NCBI GenBank assembly: GCA_016875255.1
Contig: VGRU01000093.1
Location: 1-12,376 of the forward strand
Direction of reading: 5' to 3'
Source: Deltaproteobacteria bacterium
GTDB taxonomy: Bacteria > Desulfobacterota > BSN033 > UBA1163
DNA: 12,376 nucleotides
Notes under the pieces: generated by a model
What the model saw: only the letters and a program-made list of their open reading frames with translations
Database searches by the model: none
Told to the model about the DNA's origin: nothing
Translations under genes and position numbers: made by a program
Shown: positions 1 through 7,432 of the stretch, one piece after another
Numbering within the stretch: position 1 is the first letter of the stretch
Layout of the letters: the number at the start of each line of letters is the position of its first letter

Positions 1-1
1 A

Positions 2-892
2 GGGGTTGTTCCGGAATTAGCTTCGAGAAAACATATCGAAATGATCATTCCAATTGTGACAGAAGCCCTGGAGAGGGCGGGGCTGACCTTAAAGCAGATG
101 GATGGCATTGCGGTGACTCAGGGGCCGGGGTTGGTGGGCTCGCTTTTAGTGGGTCTTTCTTTTGCCAAATCACTGGCCTTTGCCACAGGACTGGACTTCA
201 TCGGAGTCAATCATATCGAAGCCCATCTCTCTGCGGTTTTTCTTGAGGAGGATCCCCCAACGTTTCCTTTTATCGGGCTGGTGGTATCAGGAGGCCATAC
301 GTCTCTTTTCCGGGTGGATGGATTCGGAGCATATAAGATGCTTGGGCAGACGAGAGATGATGCGGCAGGAGAGGCCTTTGATAAAGTCGCTAAACTGCTT
401 GGGCTGGGGTATCCGGGCGGGCCGATTATCGATCAGCTTTCCATGACTGGAGATTCAAAGGCGATCCGGTTTCCAAGGGCATCCCTCGGGAAGGATTCGT
501 TCGATTTCAGTTTCAGCGGGGTGAAAACCGCCGTGGTCAATTTCGTGAAGGCTCATCCCGAGCCAGCCGGAGGTTTTCCAAAAGAGATGATCTGCAACAT
601 CGTTTCCAGTTTTCAGGAGGCGGTCGTCGATGTTTTGGTAAAAAAGACTTTTCAAGCGGCAAGGCATCAGGGTTTAAAGCGAGTGGTCATCTCAGGAGGA
701 GTAGCAGCCAATCGGCTTCTCCGGCAGAGGATGGAAGAGGGGGCGTCCGAGCAGAAGATACGGGTCCATATTCCTTCTCCTGCCTTCTGCACGGACAATG
801 CGGCCATGGTGGGTGTGGTGGGATATGAATGTTTGAAACGAGGGATTCGGTCAGATTTTTCTCTCAACGCCTTTTCGAATCTGCCTCTGTGA
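2..892 (+). CDS. tsaD: tRNA N6-threonylcarbamoyltransferase TsaD, 5' end cut by window
   Basis: TsaD transfers the threonylcarbamoyl group from threonylcarbamoyl-AMP to A37 of tRNAs reading ANN codons, acting in the cytoplasm with TsaB and TsaE. The frame is open from base 2, and the residues before the first ATG (position 41) read GVVPELASRKHIE, the conserved TsaD segment, so that ATG is internal and the gene starts before the window. About 296 residues are visible of a usual 335-340. Visible family motifs are the metal-binding HIEAH (bases 212-226), VSGGHTSLF, DDAAGEAFDKVAKLLGLGYP, FSFSGVKTAVV, VISGGVAANRLL and the C-terminal FCTDNAAMVG. rsmA follows 169 bp downstream on the same strand, a pairing also known in deltaproteobacteria such as Geobacter. 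Nothing suggests inactivation. Confidence 0.97.
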   Translation, partial: GVVPELASRKHIEMIIPIVTEALERAGLTLKQMDGIAVTQGPGLVGSLLVGLSFAKSLAFATGLDFIGVNHIEAHLSAVFLEEDPPTFPFIGLVVSGGHTSLFRVDGFGAYKMLGQTRDDAAGEAFDKVAKLLGLGYPGGPIIDQLSMTGDSKAIRFPRASLGKDSFDFSFSGVKTAVVNFVKAHPEPAGGFPKEMICNIVSSFQEAVVDVLVKKTFQAARHQGLKRVVISGGVAANRLLRQRMEEGASEQKIRVHIPSPAFCTDNAAMVGVVGYECLKRGIRSDFSLNAFSNLPL

Positions 893-897
893 TGAAG

Positions 898-925
898 AAT
901 GTCTAATGACAAAGTTCGAATGAAA
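898..925. repeat. Degenerate heptamer array after tsaD
   Basis: Starting five bases after the tsaD stop, the DNA reads as four 7-bp units: AATGTCT, AATGACA, AAGTTCG, AATGAAA. A 7-bp period is incompatible with coding. It resembles in style the arrays after thrS, infC, rplT, pheS and pheT, although the unit sequence differs. With only four loosely matching units, this is the weakest of the arrays in the window. Confidence 0.45.
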
Positions 926-965
926 TCCAAAATACATGCATCTGCTGAAAATAGAAAGAAAAAAA

Positions 966-993
966 CAGATGCTGAACCAAGTTCAGCATGACA
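966..993 (-). repeat. 28-bp palindromic element, copy 1 (TGTCAT...ATCTG)
   Basis: Read on the minus strand, this 28-bp unit is TGTCAT, a stem GCTGAAC, loop TTG, stem GTTCAGC, then ATCTG. The core palindrome (969-989) pairs 9 bp around a 3-base loop. It has the same length and the same outer bases as the element at 1010-1037, which lies on the opposite strand, but a different stem sequence. I infer that both belong to one dispersed REP-like family. The role is unknown; a hairpin in the tsaD-rsmA transcript could affect mRNA stability. Confidence 0.7.
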
Positions 994-1009
994 CATTTGT
1001 CTGGCCTTC

Positions 1010-1037
1010 TGTCATCCCGAATTTATTTCGGGATCTC
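1010..1037 (+). repeat. 28-bp palindromic element, copy 2 (TGTCAT...ATCTC)
   Basis: This unit is TGTCAT, stem CCCGAA, loop TTTAT, stem TTCGGG, then ATCTC. Counting flanking bases, ATCCCGAA (1014-1021) pairs perfectly with TTCGGGAT (1027-1034). It faces copy 1 so that the two TGTCA ends point at each other across 16 bp. It ends 24 bp before the rsmA start, so the hairpin would lie in the rsmA 5' leader. Confidence 0.7.
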
Positions 1038-1061
1038 GTTTTTGTTTGACATTTCGGTTTA

Positions 1062-1895
1062 ATGATCATGATCTCTATCCGACAAGAACTGAAAGAGTAT
1101 GGTTTGTACCCAAAGAAAAAACTGGGTCAGCATTTTCTTGTTGATCGGAGCATTATCGACAAGGTGATTCGAACCGCCGAGGTGAATAAGGAGGATATCA
1201 TCCTCGAAGTGGGGCCTGGCCTGGGAGAGATGACCCTTGGACTTGCTCGACAGGCGAAACGTGTGATCGCCGTTGAGATTGATTCAAGATTAGCAGAGAT
1301 ATTAAAAAAAAAGATGTCAGCCGTTTCCAATGTGGAAATCATCCAGAAAGATATCTTCAAGATCGACTTTGATGCCTTATCCCATCATGTAAAGGCGCCG
1401 TTGAAGGTGGTCGCAAATCTGCCCTACCAGATTTCAACCCCTTTGCTTTTCCGTTTCATCGAATCGAAGAGATATTTTTCCAACCTGACCTTGATGTTGC
1501 AGAGAGAGGTGGTTGAACGGATGGTTGCTCCTCCCGGCGGGAAAGAGTACGGCGCTTTATCCGTCCTGATACAGATGGTTTCCCATCCGTCCGTTCAGTT
1601 TTTTATTAAACCTTCCGCCTTCTTTCCTCCACCCAAAGTTGAGTCTGCCGTGGTCCGAATCGTATGGAGAGATGATTTAATGATGAAAACGGAGGATGAG
1701 GAGTGGTTCAAGGAGGTGGTGAAGGCGAGCTTCAGCCACCGGAGAAAGACTCTGGTCAATTCGCTGAAATATTCCGGCCTTCCTATCCCCCCATTACCGG
1801 AGAAAAGGATGGAGGCAACAGGGATCGATCCACAAAGAAGATCCGAGACGCTCACTGTCCAGGAATTCATCCGTTTAGCAGATGCCTTGAAATAA
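1062..1895 (+). CDS. rsmA: 16S rRNA (adenine(1518)-N6/adenine(1519)-N6)-dimethyltransferase RsmA (KsgA)
   Basis: RsmA dimethylates two adjacent adenines in helix 45 of 16S rRNA using S-adenosylmethionine, a late checkpoint in 30S assembly. The 277-residue product matches the usual length (E. coli about 273). Visible are the N-terminal KKKLGQHFLVD, SAM motif I EVGPGLGE (residues 49-56), the acidic VEID that binds SAM ribose, the catalytic NLPY (119-122), LMLQREVVERM, PPGGKEYGALSVL, FFPPPKVESAVV and the C-terminal FSHRRKTLVNSLK. The ATG at 1062 is followed by a second in-frame ATG at 1068; neither has a clear Shine-Dalgarno sequence, so the start is uncertain by two codons. It sits between tsaD and clpB on the same strand. 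Confidence 0.97.
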   Translation: MIMISIRQELKEYGLYPKKKLGQHFLVDRSIIDKVIRTAEVNKEDIILEVGPGLGEMTLGLARQAKRVIAVEIDSRLAEILKKKMSAVSNVEIIQKDIFKIDFDALSHHVKAPLKVVANLPYQISTPLLFRFIESKRYFSNLTLMLQREVVERMVAPPGGKEYGALSVLIQMVSHPSVQFFIKPSAFFPPPKVESAVVRIVWRDDLMMKTEDEEWFKEVVKASFSHRRKTLVNSLKYSGLPIPPLPEKRMEATGIDPQRRSETLTVQEFIRLADALK

Positions 1896-1971
1896 TTGAG
1901 AAAATTTTATTTGCAAACCATTAGGAGGATGATTATTTTTAGTTGGAAAACTGGTAAAGGGAGTGGATTAA

Positions 1972-4560
1972 ATGCAAATAGATAAATTTACTTTAAAAGC
2001 GCAGGAGGCGCTTCAGAGCGCCAAAGGCGTTGCCGAGCAGAAAAACCATCAGCAGATCGATGTGGAACACCTTCTGTATGCCCTTCTGATGCAAAAAGAG
2101 GGAATTGTGATCCCCATCATCCAGAAATTGGGGGCCAATCCGAATCTCATCACCTCTCAACTCGAAGAGGAGTTGAATCGGATTCCAAGGGTGACAGGAG
2201 GGACAGGCCAGGTCTACCTTTCAAACCGGCTTAATGAGATATTGAATGGGGCCTGGAAAGAGGCAGAGAGGTTGACGGATGAGTATCTTTCCACCGAGCA
2301 TCTTCTGATCGCCATTGCGGATGAAAGAGGAGGAGCTTCCTCGCAGATCCTCCAGAGAAACGGGGTGACGAAGGATGCGATCTTCAGGGTCCTGCAGGAG
2401 ATCCGGGGATCTCACCGTGTGACGGATCAGAACCCGGAGGAGAAGTATCAGGCATTGAAGCGATACAGCAGGGACCTGACAGAGGAGGCAAGAAAAGGAA
2501 AACTCGACCCTGTGATTGGAAGGGATGATGAGATCCGCAGGGTCGTTCAGGTTCTCTCGCGGAGGACGAAGAACAATCCGGTCCTGATCGGCGAGCCCGG
2601 AGTGGGGAAGACAGCAATTGTCGAGGGGCTGGCCCAGAGGATCGTCAAGGGAGATGTCCCCGAGACGCTAAAGAATAAGAAACTGGTTGCGCTCGATCTG
2701 GGGGCCCTGATTGCCGGCGCCAAATTCCGCGGGGAGTTTGAGGAGAGATTGAAGGCCGTTTTAAAAGAGATCACGGCAGCCGCAGGAAGTATCATCCTCT
2801 TCATTGACGAGCTCCATACCCTCGTGGGAGCGGGAGCCGCAGAGGGTGCAATCGACGCCTCCAATATGCTCAAGCCTGCCCTGGCCAGGGGAGAGTTGAG
2901 ATGCGTGGGAGCCACCACGCTTAACGAGTACCGGAAGTACGTGGAGAAGGACGCCGCCCTTGAGAGGAGATTTCAGCCAATCTATGTAGCCCAGCCTTCG
3001 GTGGAAGATACGATTGCGATCTTAAGGGGCTTGAAGGAGAGATATGAGGTTCACCACGGCGTGAAAATAAAAGACTCGGCGCTTATTGCGGCCTCGATGC
3101 TTTCTCACCGCTATATCTCGGACCGTTTTCTTCCGGATAAGGCGGTCGATCTGATCGATGAGGCCGCCTCAAGGCTCAGGATCGAGATCGACAGCGTGCC
3201 CATGGAGATCGATGAGGTCCAGCGAAGGGTGATGCAGTTAGAGATTGAACGGCAGGCCCTGAAGAAGGAGAAGGATAAAGGTTCTGTCGAGCGATTAAAA
3301 AAACTTGAAGAGGAGCTCTCAGGCCTGAAGAATGAAGTGCAGGAGAAGAAACTGAAATGGGAGAAAGAGAAAAAGGCCATTTCGCAAATCCAGCAGATCA
3401 AAGAACAGATGGAGAAGACGAAGCAGATGATGAAGGAGGCGGAGCGCGAAGCCGACTATTCGAAATTGGCCGAATTGCAATACGGTGAGATGACCCATCT
3501 CGAAAAAGAGCAGAAACGGGAAGAGGAGAAACTTGTTGAACTTCAGAAGGCCGGAAAGATGCTCAAAGAAGAGGTCGATGAAGAGGATGTGGCTGAGGTT
3601 GTCTCCAAATGGACAGGCATTCCGGTCAAAAGGATGCTGGAGGGTGAGGTTGAGAAGCTTATCCGAATGGAGGAGAGGCTGGGGCAGAGGGTGGTGGGTC
3701 AGGATGATGCGATCGTTGCCGTTTCGAATGCGGTGAGAAGGGCGAGAGCGGGGTTACAGGACCCCAACCGGCCGATCGGCTCCTTCATCTTTATGGGCCC
3801 GACTGGCGTGGGAAAGACCGAACTGGCCCGCGCCCTGGCAGAATTTCTCTTCGATGATGAACAGGCCATGGTCAGGATCGATATGTCCGAGTTTATGGAG
3901 AAACATTCGGTGGCGCGGCTCATCGGAGCGCCGCCCGGATATGTGGGCTATGAGGAAGGAGGGTTTCTCACGGAGGCGGTCAGGAGAAGGCCTTACTCCA
4001 TTGTCCTGATGGACGAGATCGAAAAAGCCCATCCGGAGGTATTCAACATCCTCCTCCAGATTCTCGACGATGGGCGGTTGACCGATGGCCACGGAAGGAC
4101 GGTCGATTTTAAGAATACGGTCGTGATCATGACCTCCAACATAGGCAGTCAATGGATCGTGGATCTGGGAGAGAAGGATTACGAGGAGATGCGGAGGCGG
4201 GTGATGGAGGCTGTGAAGGCCCAGTTCAAACCGGAATTTCTAAATCGGATTGATGAGTTGGTGATCTTTCACAGTCTTGGGATTGAGGAAATAAAGGCCA
4301 TCGTTGATATTCAATCAAAGAAACTTGAGAAAAGGCTTCTCGAAAGGCGGATAGGTCTCAAGATGACTGAAAAAGCAAAGGAATTTTTGGCGAAAGAAGG
4401 GTTTGATCCCGCTTATGGCGCCCGTCCGCTTAAACGTGTGATTCAAAAGGAGATTCAGGATAGATTGGCGATAAGGATATTGGAAGGCAAATTTAAGGAA
4501 GGGGATACGGTCACCGTGGATATGGACGGCAAGAAAGGGGAACTGGTATTCAAGGCATAG
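1972..4560 (+). CDS. clpB: ATP-dependent protein disaggregase ClpB
   Basis: ClpB is a cytoplasmic hexameric AAA+ unfoldase that works with DnaK to rescue aggregated proteins. The 862-residue product has the full layout: Clp N domain (about 1-145), first ATPase with Walker A GEPGVGKT (207-214) and Walker B ending D279-E280, the long charged coiled-coil M domain (about 405-535) that marks ClpB rather than ClpA or Clp[11 protein letters not shown] (546-555), second ATPase with Walker A GPTGVGKT (609-616) and Walker B D681-E682, and a C-terminal GARPLKR sensor 2. The ATG is preceded by AAGGGAG (1957-1963), 8 bases away. I saw no CIRCE operator or clear sigma32-type promoter upstream. A GTG codon at residue 150 lies where E. 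coli starts its short isoform. Confidence 0.98.
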   Translation: MQIDKFTLKAQEALQSAKGVAEQKNHQQIDVEHLLYALLMQKEGIVIPIIQKLGANPNLITSQLEEELNRIPRVTGGTGQVYLSNRLNEILNGAWKEAERLTDEYLSTEHLLIAIADERGGASSQILQRNGVTKDAIFRVLQEIRGSHRVTDQNPEEKYQALKRYSRDLTEEARKGKLDPVIGRDDEIRRVVQVLSRRTKNNPVLIGEPGVGKTAIVEGLAQRIVKGDVPETLKNKKLVALDLGALIAGAKFRGEFEERLKAVLKEITAAAGSIILFIDELHTLVGAGAAEGAIDASNMLKPALARGELRCVGATTLNEYRKYVEKDAALERRFQPIYVAQPSVEDTIAILRGLKERYEVHHGVKIKDSALIAASMLSHRYISDRFLPDKAVDLIDEAASRLRIEIDSVPMEIDEVQRRVMQLEIERQALKKEKDKGSVERLKKLEEELSGLKNEVQEKKLKWEKEKKAISQIQQIKEQMEKTKQMMKEAEREADYSKLAELQYGEMTHLEKEQKREEEKLVELQKAGKMLKEEVDEEDVAEVVSKWTGIPVKRMLEGEVEKLIRMEERLGQRVVGQDDAIVAVSNAVRRARAGLQDPNRPIGSFIFMGPTGVGKTELARALAEFLFDDEQAMVRIDMSEFMEKHSVARLIGAPPGYVGYEEGGFLTEAVRRRPYSIVLMDEIEKAHPEVFNILLQILDDGRLTDGHGRTVDFKNTVVIMTSNIGSQWIVDLGEKDYEEMRRRVMEAVKAQFKPEFLNRIDELVIFHSLGIEEIKAIVDIQSKKLEKRLLERRIGLKMTEKAKEFLAKEGFDPAYGARPLKRVIQKEIQDRLAIRILEGKFKEGDTVTVDMDGKKGELVFKA

Positions 4561-4581
4561 AGGCATAACTTAATAATTTTC

Positions 4582-4610
4582 TTGACAATAATCAAAAAAG
4601 GGGCTATACA
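4582..4610 (+). promoter_or_regulatory. Strong sigma70-type promoter ahead of tRNA-Val
   Basis: A perfect -35 box TTGACA (4582-4587) is followed, after exactly 17 bases, by TATACA (4605-4610), one mismatch from TATAAT. Transcription would start near 4616-4618, about 40 bases before the mature tRNA. It lies only 21 bp after the clpB stop. No convincing terminator separates the tRNA from thrS, so this promoter may also feed the downstream translation cluster. Confidence 0.8.
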
Positions 4611-4623
4611 TACAGGGAATTTT

Positions 4624-4636
4624 AGCGGTCACCGCT
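4624..4636. promoter_or_regulatory. Perfect inverted repeat just after the predicted transcription start
   Basis: AGCGGT (4624-4629) and ACCGCT (4631-4636) are perfect inverted repeats around one base, starting about 7 bases after the predicted start site. It could be a short operator or a small hairpin in the tRNA 5' leader. It is too small to distinguish from chance without comparative data. Confidence 0.35.
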
Positions 4637-4655
4637 GTGCAAGGAGGAGGGTTGT

Positions 4656-4730
4656 AGGCACGTAGCTCAGGGGGAGAGCGCTACCTTGACGCGGTAGAAG
4701 TCTGGGGTTCAAATCCCCACGTGCCTACCA
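4656..4730 (+). tRNA. tRNA-Val (anticodon GAC), CCA encoded
   Basis: The 75-base sequence folds as a full cloverleaf. The acceptor stem is AGGCACG/CGTGCCT, the D stem GCTC/GAGC with a 7-base loop, and the anticodon stem CTACC/GGTAG with loop TTGACGC. A 5-base variable region follows, then the T stem TGGGG/CCCCA with loop TTCAAAT, discriminator A and genomic CCA. Loop positions 34-36 are GAC, which reads valine codons GUC/GUU. Base 37 is G, where many tRNA-Val have A. It is a solitary tRNA gene between clpB and thrS with its own strong promoter. An SD-like AGGAGGAGG lies 5 bases upstream of the mature end, in the part RNase P would remove. Confidence 0.97.
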
Positions 4731-4797
4731 TTTAAACCTATTTATCAGGAAGTGAAAGACAAGTTATTGAGAAAAAAGACATTTTAACAAGAAAATT

Positions 4798-4839
4798 GGA
4801 GAGGCATCATTCATTTTTTCACATGGGTGATGCCTCTTC
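4798..4839 (+). promoter_or_regulatory. Long hairpin in the thrS leader, possible translational operator
   Basis: AGAGGCATCA (4800-4809) pairs perfectly with TGATGCCTCT (4828-4837). Allowing G-U pairs, the stem extends to about 17 bp (4798-4814 with 4823-4839) around an 8-base loop. The 5' arm contains the SD-like GGAGAGG and the 3' arm contains an in-frame ATG at 4823, so both would be sequestered. No U-run follows, which argues against a terminator. thrS of E. coli is known to be autoregulated through leader hairpins that mimic tRNA-Thr; the loop here shows no obvious Thr anticodon, so the same mechanism is not demonstrated. Confidence 0.55.
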
Positions 4840-4858
4840 CATTTCAATTCAGGCAACC

Positions 4859-6745
4859 ATGATAGAGAAAATAGCGATCACCTTACCCGGTGGTGAAAAG
4901 AGATTGGCTCCGAAGGGAACGAAACTTATCGAATTTGCTGATAAAGAGGCAGTGGCAGCGCAGATAGACGGCGCTTTGGTCGATCTTTCAAGACCAATGG
5001 AAAGGGATGCATCAATCTCTTTCATCTCGTCCCATTCGAGGAAGGGCATCGATATTTTGCGCCATTCGGCTGCCCATGTGATGGCACAGGCGGTGAAAGA
5101 ACTTTTTCCTTCGGTAAAGCTAACTTTCGGTCCTTCCACGGAAGGAGGCTTCTATTATGATTTTGATTATGAGAAGACCTTCACTCCGCAGGATCTTGAA
5201 TCGATTGAAAAGAGAATGGAGGAGATCATCCGAAAGGATGAGCCTTTTATTCGAAATGAGGTTTCAAAAGATGAGGCCATCTTAACTTTCAAAAAGATGG
5301 GAGAGAGTTATAAAGTTGAGCATATGGACGACCTTCCTAACCGCGTCTCTCTCTATCGCCAGGGTTCTTTTGTTGACCTGTGCGAGGGACCTCACCTTCC
5401 ATCAACCGGGAAGATTAAAGCGTTCAAGCTCTTAAGCGTCTCAGGAACTTACTGGAGGGGAGATGCCAGGAACCAGGTGCTCCAGCGGATTTATGGAACG
5501 GCCTTCCCGGATTCTCAGGGGTTGAAAGATTATCTTCATATGCTTGAAGAGGCGAAGAAACGGGACCACCGAAAGCTTGGAAGGGAACTCGATCTTTTTA
5601 GCCTGAGCGAGGAGGCGGGTCCCGGCCTGGTGATCTACCATCCCAAGGGCGCCCTCCTCAGAACGATCCTGGAAGACTTTGAGAGAAAAGAACACCTGAA
5701 GCGTAGTTATCAGATCGTCATCGGTCCCCAGCTTCTCAAACTGGATCTGTGGAAGCGGTCCGGTCATTTTGAAAATTACCGGGACAAGATGTATTTCACC
5801 AAGGTGGAGGATGCGGAGTACGGGATCAAACCCATGAACTGCCTCGCCCATATGCTGATCTACAAATCGCAGATCAGAAGCTACCGGGACCTTCCCCTGC
5901 GATATTTCGAATTAGGCACGGTTCACCGCCATGAAAAATCCGGAGAACTCCATGGACTGCTCCGGGTCAGGGGTTTTACGCAGGACGATGCCCATATCCT
6001 CTGCCGTCCGGATCAACTGAACGATGAGATCGGCGCCATCATTCAATTCGTCGATGATGTGATGAAGATATTCGGTTTCGAATACGAAATGGAGCTAAGC
6101 ACACGTCCGGAGAAATCGATCGGAACGGGTGAGGATTGGGAGAAGGCGACCCATGCCCTGTTCAACACCCTTAAAGAGAAAAACCTCCCCTTTGAGATTA
6201 ACGAAGGGGACGGAGCCTTTTATGGTCCCAAGATTGATGTCAAACTCAAAGACGCCCTGAACCGGAGATGGCAGTGCGCCACCATCCAGGTTGACTTCGC
6301 CATGCCCGAAAGGTTCGATCTCACCTACGTGGGAAGCGATGGAGAAAAGCACCGGCCTGTCATGCTCCATCGGGTGATCCTCGGAGCCATGGAAAGATTT
6401 ATCGGGGTGCTCATCGAGCATTATGCCGGGGCCTTTCCGGTCTGGCTGGCCCCTGTCCAGGCTATCCTTTTGACCGTAACGGAACGGCATATCCCTTATG
6501 CGGAGAAAGTCTATCAACGGTTGATCCAAAAAGGAATCCGGGTTGAAAAGGATTTAAGAAACGAGAAGCTGGGATTCAAAGTCCGGGAGGCGCAGGTACA
6601 GAAGATTCCTTATATGCTGGTGATAGGAGATAAGGAAGAGAAGGAGGAGACCGTCTCGCCTCGCAAACGGAGCGGCGAGACAATCGGTTCAATGGCTGTG
6701 GAGGAGTTCATCCATCTGGTCGAATCGGATTATCCGGCTTTGTAG
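4859..6745 (+). CDS. thrS: Threonyl-tRNA synthetase
   Basis: ThrRS attaches threonine to tRNA-Thr and edits mischarged serine. From ATG 4859 the product is 628 residues (E. coli 642). It begins with a TGS domain ([14 protein letters not shown]), then the editing domain with H69xxxH73 and C175/H179. The class II catalytic core follows, with zinc ligands C328 (KPMNC), H379 (DDAHI) and H504 (VMLHR), motif 2 around [15 protein letters not shown] and motif 3 ending LGAMERFIG. The C-terminal anticodon-binding domain is [10 protein letters not shown] to [10 protein letters not shown]. Start choice is uncertain. TTG 4796 and ATG 4823 are also in frame, but homologues begin at the TGS domain; ATG 4859 itself has no good Shine-Dalgarno. 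It is the first protein gene of the thrS-infC-rpmI-rplT-pheS-pheT cluster. Confidence 0.96.
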   Translation: MIEKIAITLPGGEKRLAPKGTKLIEFADKEAVAAQIDGALVDLSRPMERDASISFISSHSRKGIDILRHSAAHVMAQAVKELFPSVKLTFGPSTEGGFYYDFDYEKTFTPQDLESIEKRMEEIIRKDEPFIRNEVSKDEAILTFKKMGESYKVEHMDDLPNRVSLYRQGSFVDLCEGPHLPSTGKIKAFKLLSVSGTYWRGDARNQVLQRIYGTAFPDSQGLKDYLHMLEEAKKRDHRKLGRELDLFSLSEEAGPGLVIYHPKGALLRTILEDFERKEHLKRSYQIVIGPQLLKLDLWKRSGHFENYRDKMYFTKVEDAEYGIKPMNCLAHMLIYKSQIRSYRDLPLRYFELGTVHRHEKSGELHGLLRVRGFTQDDAHILCRPDQLNDEIGAIIQFVDDVMKIFGFEYEMELSTRPEKSIGTGEDWEKATHALFNTLKEKNLPFEINEGDGAFYGPKIDVKLKDALNRRWQCATIQVDFAMPERFDLTYVGSDGEKHRPVMLHRVILGAMERFIGVLIEHYAGAFPVWLAPVQAILLTVTERHIPYAEKVYQRLIQKGIRVEKDLRNEKLGFKVREAQVQKIPYMLVIGDKEEKEETVSPRKRSGETIGSMAVEEFIHLVESDYPAL

Positions 6746-6797
6746 GTGGAAAGTGGAGAGAGGGTCGACCACTCGCCACATTCTACACTCGAATATC
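6746..6797. repeat. Heptamer palindromic array A, thrS-infC spacer
   Basis: Right after the thrS stop, units GAAAGTG and GAGAGAG run into a GGTCGACC centre (6763-6770). They are followed by pyrimidine-rich units CACTCGC, CACATTC, TACACTC and GAATATC (6770-6797). The reverse complements of these resemble the left-hand units, so the stretch is an imperfect palindrome with 7-bp phasing. The last four units align one-to-one with those of array B before rpmI, and in both cases AAGGAGG follows five bases later. The array keeps the frame open upstream of infC and so creates a misleading N-terminal extension. Confidence 0.65.
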
Positions 6798-6817
6798 CAA
6801 AGAAGGAGGTGGGATTT

Positions 6818-7342
6818 ATCAGCAGGGATGTACGCATCAATCGCGAGATTCGGGCAAGGGAGGTCAGAGTCATCGACTCTGAAGGAAAGCAGTTAGGGAT
6901 ATTGCCGCTGGTAGAGGCGCTTCGGGCAGCCGCCAATGCCGATTTAGACCTGGTGGAGGTTTCGCCGAAATCGGAACCGCCGGTCTGTCGGATCATGGAC
7001 TTCGGAAAGTTCAAATATCAGCAGAGCAAAAAGGCACATGATGCGAAGAAGAAGCAGGCTGTCGTCCATCTCAAGGAAGTGAAGTTCAGATCCAAGACAG
7101 AGGAACACGACCTGGAGTTTAAACTCCGACATATCGAGCGTTTTTTAAAAGAGGGCAATAAAACCAAGGTCACCATTATCTTCAGGGGAAGAGAGATCAC
7201 TCATTCTGAATTAGGGAAACAGATGATGGGACGGATTGCAGAGCAGGCCAAAGAGTGGGGAAAGATTGAACAGCCCGCTAAATTTGAAGGCAGGAATTAT
7301 GTGATGATTCTGGCTCCCCTGCCGAGCCAGAAGACACCATAG
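6818..7342 (+). CDS. infC: Translation initiation factor IF-3, rare AUC start
   Basis: IF3 binds the 30S subunit, keeps 50S away and checks start-codon and initiator-tRNA pairing. The 174-residue product from 6818 reads SRDVRINREIRAREVRVID after the start, then PPVCRIMDFGKF at the end of the N domain, a lysine-rich linker, and the C domain with VKFRSKTEEHDLEFKL and IIFRGREITH. The strongest Shine-Dalgarno of the region, AAGGAGGTG (6803-6811), is 6-7 bases before ATC 6818, exactly where IF3 homologues begin. No ATG is in frame nearby: ATG 6829 and ATT 6814 are both out of frame. A GTG at 6746 would add 24 residues made of repeat DNA. infC is known to use AUU in E. coli and AUC in Myxococcus, allowing IF3 to repress its own synthesis. 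Confidence 0.93.
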   Translation: MSRDVRINREIRAREVRVIDSEGKQLGILPLVEALRAAANADLDLVEVSPKSEPPVCRIMDFGKFKYQQSKKAHDAKKKQAVVHLKEVKFRSKTEEHDLEFKLRHIERFLKEGNKTKVTIIFRGREITHSELGKQMMGRIAEQAKEWGKIEQPAKFEGRNYVMILAPLPSQKTP

Positions 7343-7415
7343 AATGTAGAATGTGGAAAGTGGAAGGTAGAAGGTAGAAGAGAATACCACCTGCTACGTT
7401 CCACTCTCGACTATC
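7342..7415. repeat. Heptamer palindromic array B, infC-rpmI spacer
   Basis: From the last base of the infC stop, five consecutive 7-bp units occur: GAATGTA, GAATGTG, GAAAGTG, GAAGGTA, GAAGGTA (7342-7376). A short purine-rich stretch is followed by CACCTGC, TACGTTC, CACTCTC and GACTATC (7388-7415). CACTCTC and TACGTTC each pair at 6 of 7 positions with GAAAGTG and GAAGGTA, so the RNA could form an interrupted hairpin. It sits directly before the rpmI Shine-Dalgarno. In E. coli the infC-rpmI region carries the L20 translational operator, but here the paralogous array A suggests a dispersed repeat instead. Confidence 0.75.
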
Positions 7416-7432
7416 AAGACAAGGAGGAGATC

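Noticed and set aside
1041..1074. TTGACA at 1046 as a promoter for rsmA
   Set aside because: No -10 box at 16-18 bp spacing, and the spacer would run into the coding start.
1896..1971. Heat-shock promoter or CIRCE operator before clpB
   Set aside because: A CTTGAAA (1886-1892) resembles a sigma32 -35 box, but no matching CCCCAT-type -10 follows and no CIRCE inverted repeat is present.
4796..4858. TTG 4796 or ATG 4823 as thrS start
   Set aside because: ThrRS proteins begin at the TGS domain (ATG 4859). The upstream residues translate a hairpin. ATG 4823 remains possible but is less likely.
4561..4858. T-box or classical leader-peptide attenuator for thrS
   Set aside because: No T-box core motif, no threonine-rich short peptide and no terminator with U-run were found.
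6746..6817. GTG start giving infC 24 extra residues
   Set aside because: The extension translates the heptamer array, has no Shine-Dalgarno, and IF3 homology starts at the ATC 6818 position after a strong SD.
7342..7415. CRISPR-like or coding tandem repeat
   Set aside because: Units are 7 bp with no spacers, do not match CRISPR repeat lengths, and the period breaks the reading frame.
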